DNA of 64,000 nucleotides from Platycnemis pennipes (GCA_933228895.1 OW121852.1:132303544-132367543), one strand, 5' to 3'. Numbered from the stretch's first letter, positions 1 to 11,360 are shown. Translations and numbers: made by a program. The notes: generated from the sequence alone by a model not told the origin.

Positions 1-24
1 AGTTGGCTCCTGGGTGATATACTG

Positions 25-188
25 GAGAACTCGCCATTTGCCAGCTAGTGCGGTGGAATGTCTTTGTTATTCATCTGATGGTGAACTCGCTAGCTCGAAA
101 GCCGCCGGAAAGTCTAGTTCATCTGTCGGCATGTGCGAGTTTGCAACAAAATTGTTTGTTTTTACTGGAGAACTCTGCATTCGCCAGC
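25..188. repeat. Imperfect direct repeat of a 25-bp unit
   Basis: A unit beginning ctggagaactc and ending gccagct occurs at 25-49 and again at 164-188 with a few differences. The surrounding sequence has weak ORFs in two frames, neither resembling a known family. No gene is supported in 1-300. Confidence 0.5.
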
Positions 189-309
189 TCGAGTTGAGTT
201 GGTTCGTCAGTCTTCGAGTTGGTTTGTGCTCAAGAGGTGCCTTCGGTTGGACTGGCGACGGACATCATTACATTCAAAGGCTCCTTTCACATGGGATGGC
301 GCGAACCCG

Positions 310-885
310 ACCGCCGTGTACGGCGCACAGTGGTGCAGGATCCCTAATACTTGGTATTTATGAGTCTAGAAAAACTTTTTTTTAGGGTTTTTGTGCATAT
401 ACGTTGGATGCACTGATTGTCGAATTCAAAACCATCTTAAGTAAGGGCATATCGCTGTTGCTACTCCTCTAGTAGATCAGATAAAATGTGTCACTTCAGA
501 GATGTTCAGAGATCATGAAAACCTTTGTGCTATAATTTGGAATGAAACGAGAATTTTGAGTTTGTGTAAATCCAAGTAATAAAAATATTGCAAATACTTT
601 TGTGAAAAAAGTAATTAGCAAAAATATGAACACCAAATTAGCATTCAGCGACTGATAAAACGTATATTTGTTCACATTAATCGTGATGTTTTAAATATGA
701 GTCAATTTAAGGAAAAAAAATTGCAAAACTTTTTGCGAAAGAATTAGTTAACAAAGTTTTGAATCTAAATTCATATTCAGCCACCCAAAAACCTATATAG
801 ACCAAATTTCTTGTAAATTGCACATTTTTTAATCCAAAATACCAATTGTTAGGGATCCTGCACCGCTGTGCGGCGTGCCGCCGTG
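310..885. mobile_element. MITE-like element with about 50-bp inverted repeats
   Basis: The arm at 310-361 (with ggtgcaggatccct) is repeated in inverse orientation at 833-885 (agggatcctgcacc). Inner ends carry a matching ttggtattt / aaataccaa pair. The roughly 470-bp interior is AT-rich and has no coding potential. The inverted arms and lack of coding suggest a non-autonomous DNA transposon. I could not fix a target duplication because the flanks themselves continue the palindrome. Confidence 0.6.
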
Positions 886-1029
886 CATTCATCAAAAACA
901 GCTGTGAATGTCACGGTATAGTCCATTTCGAGTATATGGCGTTTTAATTTCTAGTCGGAGTTTAATCATGAGTGAAGTAGATAAGGTGCTGTGCTTGCAC
1001 TTTTAATAACGTGGATATAGTAAGATGGC

Positions 1030-1440
1030 TTATGTTGAGTCCCTGTCCACGCCCCCCGTCGGTTCCAGGGGCGAGTGGCGCCCCTGGCGTTTCTGGTTTT
1101 CCCCGGATTTGGGTGTCTCGGCAGTGTCGGCGGTCCCTTTCTCCCTCAGTCACCAACCGTAGGGATTCGCTCTTACCCTTTGGTGTGGGAATCCCTTAGC
1201 GGTACCGCTATTCGAGGGTTCAGTAACCCTTTCCCATCCGGGCCTTCTACCTTCGGCGTGGGTCTCGCTTGGGTCTTTTCGTTAGTGTTTGTCAAACTCC
1301 GGGAGCGTGTGGACGCGGACATGTGTCGTGCGCTTCGCCAGCAAGCAAGCGGGAAATAAACTGAGTCGCTCTCGAAGGTGCCCTCGCCTTCTTTTTATTC
1401 GTCATAACCTGGGGCACACGGCCCCGCGTGCACAGCTTAT
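1030..1440. other. GC-rich block with AATAAA, unknown repeat or LTR-like
   Basis: This roughly 400-bp stretch is clearly GC-richer than its AT-rich surroundings. It carries an AATAAA about 80 bp before its right edge (near 1354). Short ORFs cross it on both strands without a recognisable family. It could be an LTR, a SINE-like repeat or an exon fragment. I see no second copy in this window. Confidence 0.3.
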
Positions 1441-1647
1441 TCCAAGTGAAAAATTAGACAGGACTGGGCATTGAACTATTGACTGTCACGATGACACATC
1501 AAGAAGTTAGCCTTTTTGGTCTGGAATTTAAAAATTTTTGTCTTGAAAAGTCTTGAAAAAGTCATGAATTTCTTTATCATATAATAGTAGACACCATGGT
1601 GTCACCTTCAACCTATTTTAATTTTTAATTGTTGAGAGTGTGGCTCT

Positions 1648-2252
1648 GGGGGGTTATTTTTAAATCTCACTTTAGTGAGAATACGTCATAAAATGTCACT
1701 TTTTCGTAGTTAAACTCCGCCACCCAGGCGGCGTCACCATCTTCGGATCTCAAGCGGTGAACTGCCGGGTATGTGCTGGTCTTTTAGACGATTCATCCGC
1801 TCTGATCCGTATCTTTCGACTCTTGATCCGTTTCATTATCTCCGCCTGCCATTAGTTCCCATCTCATCTTCATAAAGAACGTGAAATGGAGCCACCATCG
1901 TTTCCACTCGAAGCTTGAGTTGGAAAAAAAGCAAGAGCGGGAAAAATACAGACGATTTTAAATTTTAATGTTGGACCTTGTATAAGGAAATTATCGGACA
2001 TAAATTATCTTGACAGGTCATCCGAATAATTAAAATGATAGGGACAAACAATTTTTCTCTCACCTTCACCGTATTCCTCCATTTTTGAAGAAAGTGGTCG
2101 CCGTTGCCAGGCACTCATTTGTTTATTCAGCGACACAAGCTTCGACAATTCATGAACCGTTCGTGAGCCGATCATTAAGAGAGCGAAACGGATCTCCCGC
2201 CTTCCCGCAAAGAGTCATTAAAAAGGTGAGATTACAAAATAACCCCCCTGGT
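1648..2252. mobile_element. MITE with GGGGGGTTATTTT termini
   Basis: The left end reads ggggggttatttt followed by aatctcac. The right end (about 2225-2252) is its reverse complement (gtgagatt, then aaaataacccccc). The 600-bp interior has no ORF of note. Class is unassigned and the target duplication is unclear. Confidence 0.6.
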
Positions 2253-2261
2253 TAGAGGATT

Positions 2262-2357
2262 AATTTTTTTTACTGGTATAGTTTTTAGTTTCCATCAAAT
2301 GATTTCATGTATACAATAGTGATATCGGTTCCAAGAAAACCCCCATTGTCCTAGAAA
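2262..2357 (-). repeat. Decayed fragment of the long-TIR element seen at 60.7-62.1 kb
   Basis: The segment with gtttccatc, tcggttcc and cccccattg matches, with substitutions, the inner part of the left arm of the element at 60677-62118 (around 61140-61220). It is an old partial copy abutting the MITE on its left. Confidence 0.5.
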
Positions 2358-2744
2358 TAATTGGAGAAAACGTATGTGGAAGATTGGGGTAATAATAATC
2401 CTTAGCAAGGGATTGGCGAGTAGTGAGAAATTTGACAAACTGCACTTTGATCCTTAGTTGCATTTGAATTTCTACGGTTGAGCTTTCCTTATTTTGTCTT
2501 TGGTGAAAATTCAGCACCACTGGAACCTATTGGATTCCATTTACATCACTTAAATGAATCTTTAAATTAATTTTGCAAGTTTTTCCAGCAGCCCAAGCAA
2601 TGATGTCATTTTCTTTGTAAGAAGTTGTCCACACTGGACTACATGCCTGTTTTGCCAAGAGGATACTGAGCTTGGCTGGAAAATATGTGTCGCTAGGTAG
2701 TTAGTTGCATTTTATGTATTAATATTTTTTTCTCTCTCTTGCAG

Positions 2745-2917
2745 GAGGCGTACGAGTGTATCAAGGAGAAATTACCATATGTTAATTACATAGATTTCGT
2801 TTGTATTTCTTTGGAAAAAGTCTTGGAGCATAGTCCTGTGGTACGGGCTAGCTTTGGGAAACTAATTGTGTACCTCATCACCGAACAGTTGATTACCAAG
2901 CAGTTATTTGTGGATGC
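2745..2917 (+). CDS. eIF4G: eIF4G-like exon 1 of 7 visible (MA3 start)
   Basis: Acceptor ctcttgcag precedes GAG GCG and donor GTAAGT follows. The exon encodes EAYECIKEKLPYVNY through ITKQLFVDA, matching the first MA3 helices. It ends with two bases of a codon completed by the next exon. No lesion is seen. Confidence 0.78.
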
Positions 2918-3122
2918 GTAAGTATTCAAGTTGATTATTTTAGGTTTAAGAATATATCTTTTTTCTATGAAGTTCTTGTTTTGAAGAGGATTCCTTGTGT
3001 TAACATTTTTATGCCAGAGATATTGCATTGAGTTTTTATGATATTTTTATGGCTGATGAGTTGAATGAATCATCATAATGATAATTAGTGTAGATTTTAA
3101 ATGAAATTATGTAACAATATTA

Positions 3123-4602
3123 CCGTATTTACGCGTGTAAGCCGCGCACCTTTTTTCCCGAAACGCCGGAGAAAAAATGGGGGTGCGCAGCTTATACGAA
3201 TCCTCCAGATTTCGTGTTAGCCGCGAACCATTTTTCCTCAGATTCCTGTTGTTTTCTCTCCTAAGTTTCGCATTCTGTCTAGTAGTAGTGGTATACTAGT
3301 CTTCGCAGCATGGTTTAGTAGTAAATCGTACATTGTAAAGTATTCTGAAATTTTGAAGTACGTAATTAAAAATAAAAATCCGCGTTTAACAAAGTCTGAG
3401 CGTACAACGGTACTGGAAGAAACGCTAGATCAGATACACCATTTGTCAAAGCAATAGATTTATCGTGTACAGATCGTAAGTAGGACAACACATTGTAGCA
3501 CTGATATGTATTTAAATATACTGTAAGCTGCCGCAAGGAGTTTTATGTTTTTTCAAAATCGTAAGCGGAGTTTGTTTCGGTATAACGTATCTGTAGCAAC
3601 ATTTTTACGTACTAATAGATAGCTCCTTTTGCGTACACATTAAAGCTACATTGCGAAGACACAACAAAAAATTTGTTACGTGGTGGCAATAGTCGTATGC
3701 TCAGAGAATATACCTTCTTACTATCCGTGCTATCCGCTCCAAGCGTGAGAGTAGTAAACGCGTTCGAATCGATCATTTAGCATTTTAGAATAATTTGCTA
3801 TTTTCACCCTAAAATGAATTCTGATGTGAAATTTCGATAGTTTCCTGTGAGTATAAAGCTACATATTATAAATGATGCCGAAAAAATAGGAAATCGAGCT
3901 CCATCAAGGAAATATGGTGCATCTGAATCTAGCAGTGACGAAAACTAAGAATGAGAACTGTTATGATATGAATATTCATTAGTGATTTATGATTATATTT
4001 CCAGGAATGTGTTTTTCTTTAGTTTTATAAGAATTATAATTGTTATTACATTGAGCTTAGTTTTTTCCGTGTGTTCCCAAGACTTTCCGGTGTTGTTAAA
4101 TCGTCCCAGTCCACAGCTACTACGCAGAGACAAGACGAGATCACCGCTATCAGGTGCGGATGGCGTTTGGCTTTTTTTTGTTGATATGACGATTTCCGTA
4201 ATAATAGAGTAATCATGGGTTGAAATTGTATATATTTTTGCAATTATTTCAGTTGGATGTTCTTTTGAACAAATGCCGTTTTTATAGCTGGATGATGTGA
4301 TCGTATGAAACTATGATTACTGTGAGATGCTACGAGAAACAGATGCACAGTAAAAGAGGCCGTGCATTGATGACGATCGTGACGATAATAACACGTAATT
4401 CAATCAATTAATGAGAAAGACGTACACGTAATTTAGGCAGAGCATTTCTATTAAAGAACGTGCATTCATGTTATGACAAAATGATGCAGACTCAAGGGAA
4501 AAAAATTTTTTTTTCGATAGAAATAATTTTTTCCTCACGAGCCTGCCCGAAAATAGGGGTGCGCGGGATACACGAGGGCGCGGCTTACACTAGTAAATAC
4601 GG
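3123..4602. mobile_element. TA-flanked DNA transposon, CCGTATTTAC ends (pogo/mariner type)
   Basis: The left end CCGTATTTACGCGTGTAAG and right end CTTACACTAGTAAATACGG are inverted copies. The repeat continues inward with gccgcgc and ggtgcgcg / cgcgcacc-like sequence. Both ends are flanked by TA (3121-3122, 4603-4604), the Tc1/mariner-pogo target. The 1480-bp body is AT-rich with no intact transposase. It sits in the first visible eIF4G intron. Confidence 0.75.
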
Positions 4603-4702
4603 TACTAAATTATTAAATATTGTTCGTACCATACACTATCTCATAGTTTTTTTTTATCTGGTACAATTTACCCTATCCCTTATTGCAATATCTTAATTTT
4701 TC

Positions 4703-4784
4703 AGCTTAAACAGATTGCTGGCCCAGGCTGAGGACATGCTGATAGATGTTCCTAAATTCTGGGAGTACATAGCTGATATTTTAG
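4703..4784 (+). CDS. eIF4G: eIF4G-like exon 2 (MA3 core)
   Basis: Acceptor atttttcag and donor GTAAAG bound the most diagnostic piece, LLAQAEDMLIDVPKFWEYIADIL. This corresponds to the eIF4G motif LAEDMEIDIPHVWLYLAEL. The first base completes the Ala codon split with exon 1 and the last G starts the next codon. A complete DNA transposon (3123-4602) sits in the intron before it, ending about 100 bp upstream. Confidence 0.82.
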
Positions 4785-4967
4785 GTAAAGAAACTAAAAA
4801 GAAATACTTGAATTCAACACTATCACATGATGTTTAAAAATAAACTTTCGTTCTGCTGATAAAATGGGATTGAGAATCTGCTACTGATGTATAATTAAGT
4901 TTTTCTGTAAGTACTTGGTTTTCGTGGACTTTGGTGTTAATTTGGTTATCTTCTTCCTTAATTGCAG

Positions 4968-5092
4968 TCGTTCTTCTAGAGGAAGAGGTGTTACCACTCT
5001 CTGTTCTTCGGGAGTTCACAAGCCAATTGCAGGAGAAAAATCTGTCCGGCCCCCTAGTCGTTGCTTGCCTAAAGTTGCTGTTTAAGAACAAG
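4968..5092 (+). CDS. eIF4G: eIF4G-like exon 3 (MA3)
   Basis: Acceptor ttaattgcag and donor aag|GTCAGA bound it. It encodes VVLLEEEVLPLSVLRE and the following helices up to LKLLFKNK, equivalent to the GGVPMGELFREI region of human eIF4G1. With the carried G it is exactly 42 codons. No lesion is seen. Confidence 0.78.
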
Positions 5093-5628
5093 GTCAGACT
5101 TAATTTCTTTGTACTTGACTTTGTCTTTTGGAGAAGTTGTTATTGTCAAAATGTTTTTAATAATGGGTTTTAGTCCTCCATTTTTTTCATTCCCCAAATT
5201 CCTCTTGTGTTTTCACATGCAGTGACACATCTGACACCAACCCTATTTGTTTCTCAAGTAATACACAATATTATTACAAGTTGAATTATTGAAACCAAGT
5301 CTCATGGAGACCTCCCTCTTGAAAATCCAAATCTGACATGGACAGGGATATCAGATTATGACCCTTATGCCAAAACACAGCTGCATATAGGCTATGCAGA
5401 TTATTGTGACAATCTTTTCTAGGCCTCTTGTAATGGCAACACTTTAACTTGAAGCGTGTTTAGGGGCAAGGAAAGGTGTTGCTCAAGAATGGCAATGTAG
5501 CCGGCCAATCTTCCCAGCCCTCCTAATCTTCATTTGCCGTGAGACAGTGTGTGTAGCCAGTGCTCACAAGTAATCCTCTGCATCAGATCTTTGGTTCTTG
5601 TCATTCATGTGTGTTTTGTCATTTTCAG

Positions 5629-5724
5629 GGCCATGCATGGATTATAGAGAAGTGGAAGGCATCTTCTCTCCAGTGGAAGGACCTCATCGCTGCAGAGGAA
5701 GTGGACAGCTTTGTCAAGGAGCAT
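5629..5724 (+). CDS. eIF4G: eIF4G-like exon 4 (MA3 to W2 linker)
   Basis: Acceptor cattttcag and donor GTAAGA bound 32 whole codons. They encode GHAWIIEKWKASSLQWKDLI and the VDSFVKEH end, comparable to human VGTLWREAGLSWKEFLP and IGAFVAEQ. No lesion is seen. Confidence 0.78.
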
Positions 5725-6490
5725 GTAAGATTTTTATAATCTCCTGCTTGATCCTGCGAATGAGTGTTACTTACTACCAAATAGATTGTGAATGCTTATG
5801 GGGATATTAGTGCAAAGGTCTCTGTGGCTTCTGTCATTTGGAATCTGTATGTCTACAAGATTCTTAGTGTATGATGCTTTGTCAGACAAGTGTTAGGGTG
5901 GCGTTCCTGTCAGTAGAACAGTTGTCTGATCCATCACATTCTGTAGGAGTGTGGTAGTCATACAGACACCGAACTGTCTGTCAACTGTAATTTCTCATTG
6001 TTTTTCTCGATTTGCGTTGCTTGATCACCCTTATGAAGGGTCGGAATTAAAGATAGGTTATATTTTTTACCACATGGTTATAATGCAGATTTTAAGGTTC
6101 AATTTTTTAAATATTTGGTGTTTAGAAAATAAGTGCTAATTTAAATATTCACTGTGGGTTGTGGCAGTTAATCATAGCTTTGGCGTAAGAGGAAAAGTAT
6201 TCAAAGATAGGTTGGAAGTAAAATTCATTGCATGACCTTTTTTTATGGTTGTGCATTGTTGTTGGATACAGGCATAGTTGTTAAAAACTATAGGCTTATT
6301 GCTCCTATGGTCATGACTTGGTCAAGTATGTATGCTGAAATTTTGATCCATCATTTTATTGTCGTCTTATGACTTACCAGGAATGTTCCTATGTTTTTTG
6401 TTGTTATGCAAATGCAAGAGAAGCATTGGGTTTCATCCCAGTGACACATGAGAAAAACTAATCAGCTTCTCATAATATAAGTGATGTACT

Positions 6491-6576
6491 TAATGGTGTT
6501 GGTGTCATGATGAGAATCATTTTATGCTAGACTAGAGTTTCTGACTTGTCTGATTATAAACTGATTCTGAGCACCT
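6491..6576 (+). repeat. 86-bp direct repeat, copy 1
   Basis: Begins taatggtgttggtgtcatg and ends gattctgagcacct. It is nearly identical to 6928-7013 and lies upstream of eIF4G exon 5. Confidence 0.85.
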
Positions 6577-6649
6577 CGAGAGCTCTAGTCTAGAAATGAT
6601 TTTGAATTGTGTCGAGTGTTGCATCTAATGTTGTGGTTAATGATTGCAG

Positions 6650-6793
6650 GGTCTTGAGTATGTGATGGGTGGGAGCAGTAGTGCCGTGTTCAACAAGTCA
6701 TCCAACCTGACTATAGACGAGGTTAAGAAGAAGTTGGATGAGTTCCTCAGGGCCAAGGATCCGAATAATGATTAGATTTTTGCGTGGATTCAG
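6650..6793 (+). CDS. eIF4G: eIF4G-like exon 5 with internal TAG
   Basis: Acceptor tgattgcag and donor cag|GTGTGT bound 48 codons. The exon reads GLEYVMGG through LTIDEVKKKLDEFLRAKD, then PNND, TAG, then IFAWIQ. The residues after the stop match the family (human RVFDWIEANL), so the stop interrupts sequence that was once coding. Both phases agree with neighbours, so the stop is not a frame artefact. The exon lies between two 86-bp direct repeats. Confidence 0.75.
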
Positions 6794-6927
6794 GTGTGTG
6801 GTTAATGATATATACTGGTGCTGCACTGTTATGTAATGGTGCATGTAATTATGCAAGGTTAATTACTTGGTTTTCCTTTTAAGTTCATAAATTGTGCATT
6901 TAATTATATTGAAAGTTATGATGTTTA

Positions 6928-7013
6928 TAATGGTGTTGGTGTCATGATGAGAATCATTTCATGCTAGACTAGAGTTTCTGACTTGTCTGATTATAAACTG
7001 ATTCTGAGCACCT
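6928..7013 (+). repeat. 86-bp direct repeat, copy 2
   Basis: Differs from 6491-6576 at about one position (atcattttatgc versus atcatttcatgc). It lies downstream of the stop-bearing exon, so the pair brackets it with a 437-bp period. Confidence 0.85.
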
Positions 7014-8580
7014 TGAAGTAGAAGTTGACTGAAAGTTAATGATTGGTACGTAATTAATAAAGTTTTCCAAGAAAGAGAATTTCCAGCTTCATTTAAATAT
7101 CTTCACTTCACTTCTTTAAATATTAAATATTTACTAATTTAAACTTATAAATTAACTAAATTAAATAACTTATAAATATTAACTAATTTAAATATCTTCA
7201 CTAAATATCACGAAGTAATTCTCATACCCTGTCTTCCTTTACAATTGTTAATTTTAGTTTCGGCTTATGCGATAGTAAGTATGCATCAATTAGAATGTTG
7301 AAGTATTGGGTTCTTGGTTAGGCTCTTGGGTCTCAGCAAAGAACATTAGCTAAATATAGTTACCTGTGTCCAATTTAATTTTCTGGAACTGCTATGTGTT
7401 AATCCCAGAGTGTTAAGACTTTTTTTTCCGTAAAACCCATGGAACACTTAGTCAACTACCCGATGAAGTCTGTGTTTTGCAATATCTGCCAACCAAAAAC
7501 TGCCAACCGTCTGATGAAGAGATTTCTTCCAAAAGTACTCACAGTTTCTCCCAAAGGATGGAGTAAAGAATTCAAGCAAGCTAGCTAAGAGGCTTAGTTA
7601 ACTCTGCCTCTGGAACTGTTGATTAGTTTCATTTGATGTGAATGATGTGTTCACTAATGTTTCATTCAAAGAAGCCATGTTGTGGGTGAAGCCACGCTCG
7701 TCAAGTAGGGAGTGGCAGTGAAAATATTGAGTTCTGTTGGGAGACGAGGATTCCATTGCATTGCCCTAACCACCCGGTCCATTCTTTGCCCTCGTGAAAA
7801 GCTATATAGACTTTGGCATCTGTATGTGTTGCACCTGACTGTGTTGATCCTGGATGAAACCTGGGCCATGAGTTTAAAGTAGTGAAGGAACACTAGGATT
7901 TCCATCTGCTGAGGATTTAAGTGACTCTGATTTTTAAGGATTTCGATTCAAGGTGAAACTCAATTGATTCGAGGATTTGTGGAAAAAAGGCATTTGAGGG
8001 ATTCAAAGATTCGAATGTCCCATCCCTAGTTGTAGCTAAACCCTTTGAAAGGCAACTCCTTTTAGGCAGACTGCAAAAACTGCCAAGCACGTTTTTTATT
8101 AAATTAGTTATCAATTAGGATTGATTATTACTATTTCATTCTTTAAATTGTTAATTAACTATTACTAAAGTATGTGTACGTCTCCATCCCGACAATGTAT
8201 TAAATGAGGATAGGACCCCTGATTTGAAGGAAATATACTTTTGCAAATAATTAATGAAATAATGTAATTTGGCTGATATATTGGCCCTTGGCAGTATTTG
8301 CACAACCAGGGTGGCCATCGGGAAGTTTCTTAGATCATCATCAATTTTGGTTGCCACTACCATTATGATCAGTAATTATATGTTGTGAGGTTGAGTTATC
8401 ATGAGTGAGTTGATCTCTTTTCTTTTGTACTTGATCTCTATTATTTTCTCGGAAATCAATTCTTGAGGATAATTTACTGATCCAAATTTTGTTTTTTTTT
8501 CATTGTAATGTAGCTTTTACTTATTTTTGTCTGTATTTGTTATTTCTTGTATTGTTTTGCTGATGCAAAGGACAACTTGG
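7014..8580. other. eIF4G-like intron, no gene seen
   Basis: AT-rich intron. It includes a local imperfect tandem of aactaatttaaa / cttataaatt-type units around 7090-7200. The short ORFs on the minus strand at 7.7-8.4 kb show no family signature. Confidence 0.5.
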
Positions 8581-8611
8581 TAGTGATTGCATGTACTTCT
8601 CACTCTTTCAG

Positions 8612-8690
8612 GGTAATGTTCGTGCTGGAGTGAACGAACCACTGTTTATCCGTGCCTTGACTACAGCTGTTCTGGAGAATGCCATCGAGA
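8612..8690 (+). CDS. eIF4G: eIF4G-like exon 6 (W2 start)
   Basis: Acceptor ctctttcag and donor GTAAGT bound it. It encodes GNVRAGVNEPLFIRALTTAV and LENAIE, matching the start of the W2/HEAT repeat (human LSEQQIVSNTLVRALMTAV). It ends one base into a codon. No lesion is seen. Confidence 0.78.
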
Positions 8691-8779
8691 GTAAGTAGTA
8701 TTTTAAGTGATCCACTCATTGATTTCACTTTGTTAATTTGGTCTGGCCTAGAGTGATTTGGTCTTGTGAATGAATAGTA

Positions 8780-9345
8780 ACAAGCTGTACCCGGCCATGC
8801 ATTGCTGTGGCTGTCTGGTTAAATGGAAAGCGCACGTTTATAGTATGTTTAATTTCACAATTCTTGTGGGTATACAATATTTTTTGTTGTTCAATTGTCT
8901 GTGCAGATATTGACATTGTCTGGTTTGCCGACTCTAGAACACGCAACACACACACAACAAAATACACGTACATGTGAGAAGCAATCCGCATCTAGATCTA
9001 AACTGCATAGTTCTAAAGATTGGCCCTGAGCTTTGTTGATGGTGAATGCAAATACCAATTGAATTGGGAATACAATCACTTAAATTGAAGTGGCATATCT
9101 GTTGGAATCATAGGAATGCGAGGAATGAGGACATCTTCACCTTTGAAAGTTCATGTCCAGATTGTGGATTGAGCAGTGCATACTCGATCGGCTTCCAATC
9201 TTGATTCTCGCTGCTCGCTCGTTTGAGAAGAACGGGCTTGAACAGTTTGTATTCGAACAGCTTTTAATCTTGCTTCCCGTTGGTCGTCCGTTTCTGAATC
9301 TCATAATGAATTTTTCTTTCATGCTCCAGATGTAGATCGACCAAT
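8780..9345 (-). pseudogene. Helitron remnant, internally deleted
   Basis: Read on the minus strand from 9345, the first part is a charged heptad-like segment, TSEQRESRLEADRV and a related copy, typical of the N-terminal region of arthropod Helitron proteins. It passes almost directly into the helicase end: KGEDVLIPRIPMIPTDMP, then TINKAQGQSL (motif V), then a variant of the CFSH..VACSRVGKP motif VI, then TKNIVYPQEL and a stop. The Rep/nuclease domain and most helicase motifs are missing, so a large internal deletion has joined the two ends. At least one frame shift lies near 9070-9090. The minus-strand 3' end ccgggtacagcttg near 8782-8800 resembles the usual Helitron 3' terminus. It sits just downstream of eIF4G exon 6. 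Confidence 0.75.
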
Positions 9346-9539
9346 CGAAACCAAATATCTTGGATAATAATAATAATTTTAAATAATAAATATAAAATAT
9401 AAATTTATTAAAATTATATAAACATATATATGCACATCCCGTATCCATTATCAATATTGAATTCTCGATATTGTACTAACCTTCATGGGAGTGAACTAAA
9501 CAACTAACCAAAGCTTAATTGAAATTGGATGAATGTTGT

Positions 9540-9880
9540 GGTAATGCATGAAGTTATCAATATTGTATCGACACAGTGCTGATATTGTATTGATACAGTA
9601 TCTATATTGTAAGGATACAGTATCGATATTGTGACGACACATAAAAAAACTAAACAATTTCACCTCAATAATGTATCGATTTATAGATATTGTATCGATA
9701 TTATATCGATACAATATCGATATTGAATTATCGATTTTGCGGAAACCTTCGCGAGTTTATACTGGTATAAACCCGTGGTATACCGCGGTATACAGCAGGT
9801 ATACCGCTTCGCGGTATCGATTTATAGATATTGTATCGATATTATATCGATACAATATCGATCGTTAATTATCGATTTTG
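9540..9880. repeat. TATCGAT-rich palindromic repeat cluster
   Basis: The segment is rich in tatcgat and gatattgtatc words. A 33-bp palindrome (gatattgtatcgata, tta, tatcgatacaatatc) occurs twice, within 9668-9720 and 9813-9865. Both occurrences are followed by aattatcgattttgc. Between them is a ggtatacc-type palindromic stretch. It may be the core of a non-autonomous transposon, but I found no terminal repeats. Confidence 0.75.
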
Positions 9881-10499
9881 CAGAAACCGCTCTTCGCGGG
9901 AGCGTACTCAACAACTTCCCAAAGTTTCATGGCGATCCGATGAATGGTGTAGTAATGCATAAAGGACAAACAGACACATACATTCATTTTTATATACAGT
10001 TGAGCATCTTTAATCCGGCACGGTCAGGACCGAAGTGATGCCGGATTAGGGATTTTGCTGGACTATGGGTCATGCATGGCAACTGGTCTATTTCTGACGT
10101 CCGGGATGTTTTCATTGAAAGGAGTCAATTATTTATAACAAAATATATTCGTGTGCCATTTACTGAACATTATTTTAAAAAGAGTTACTGACAATAATCA
10201 GAAAGAAATGGTTTCTTAATTCACAAAGTTATTATTTAAAATTATCGAAGTTGCGCAGTGAGTGAAAATAATGGAATCTAAGCATTGTGCATATTGCTGC
10301 ACATGTAAAAGTTTCATATTGTTATTGGAAAAGGGTATAAAATTTGATATTTTTTATGCTGTGCTTTGCGTAACATAGTTTCCTACTGTGCTTGATTTGT
10401 TATCAGCTGATTCAGCGTGATGTCAACGCATGAGTGTCGTGTGTACGGCCGCCCATCACTACATCACCACGGGCGACCGGATTGGATTATTCTTTAAAG

Positions 10500-11273
10500 A
10501 CCATCATCAATAGTATTACTGGATTATTCTTTAAAGATCATCAATAGCCTTCCTTCAGCAATTTCAGGCTGATCATCTTCATCCTCACTCGGATGTATTG
10601 TTATTAATTACCATTTCAATGATTTCATCATCTATGATATGTTGTGTGGTGAGAATATCATGGCCGCTAACTATCCTTTCGTCTAAATTTACCAATTCCA
10701 TTTCCTTTAATTCAGGGTTATGGATGGTGTTTTTAAACTCCATCATCATATTTTTATCCACAGAAACATTAAATTTTTTGAATCCCCACTTATTTCATCT
10801 ATATTAAACCTTAAAGCAGGCCACAATTTAAACCACGCGTGTTTTAGAATGGACAGTGAAATGCTATTGCATGCACGTGAAATTTCCCAAATCACGACCT
10901 TTGGATTGATCACGTTTATTTCTGAAATAGTTTATCCTGCTACATTAGCATTTGGTCAGAAATACTAACTAAGCCCTTCACTTCAATGCTATCGAAACTG
11001 GGCTATCTAAATCAGCACTTAAATCTTCTTTCATAATTTTTCTCTCTGTTATGTACTTCTTCGTGTCACTTGAACAGTAAAATTTTGATGATTTTTCTCT
11101 TTCAGCTTCTTAATGTGCAATATTGTTGAAGATCCCACGTAGTATGTTTCAGTCAAATGCTTTACTGATGCAACGGCGTCAAGCTTTTTCACAACTTGCA
11201 CTTTTTCTGCGATGGTTAATGTTTTGTGCTGTTGCCACAACTGTATGGATGAGACATGTTTTGGGTGAAACAT
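10500..11273 (-). pseudogene. Tigger-type transposase relic
   Basis: The minus-strand ORF from 11273 reads KHKTLTIAEKVQVVKKLDAV, ASVKHLTETYYVGSSTI and IKKLKEK. This is the CENP-B N-terminal psq-type HTH of Tigger/pogo transposases. A second piece with FYCSSDTKKYITERKIMKED then SADLD follows in another frame. A C-terminal tail with NPELKEMELVNLDERI and DDEIIEMV lies at 10610-10780. The whole DDE catalytic core is missing between them, with several stops. Nonfunctional. Confidence 0.75.
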
Positions 11274-11360
11274 AAGACTTTAACCAATAATTTTATCAAA
11301 TTACGTCTAGTGGTCAATCAAAAATGCGTGCGCCATTGAAAGTGGCCAATCTGTAAATTA

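Noticed and set aside
9496..9868. Repetitive Tyr-Arg-Ile ORFs on both strands
   Set aside because: By-products of the TATCGATA palindromic repeat, open in several frames by composition.
9540..9880. CRISPR-like or satellite array
   Set aside because: Only two copies of the long unit and irregular spacing; eukaryotic context.
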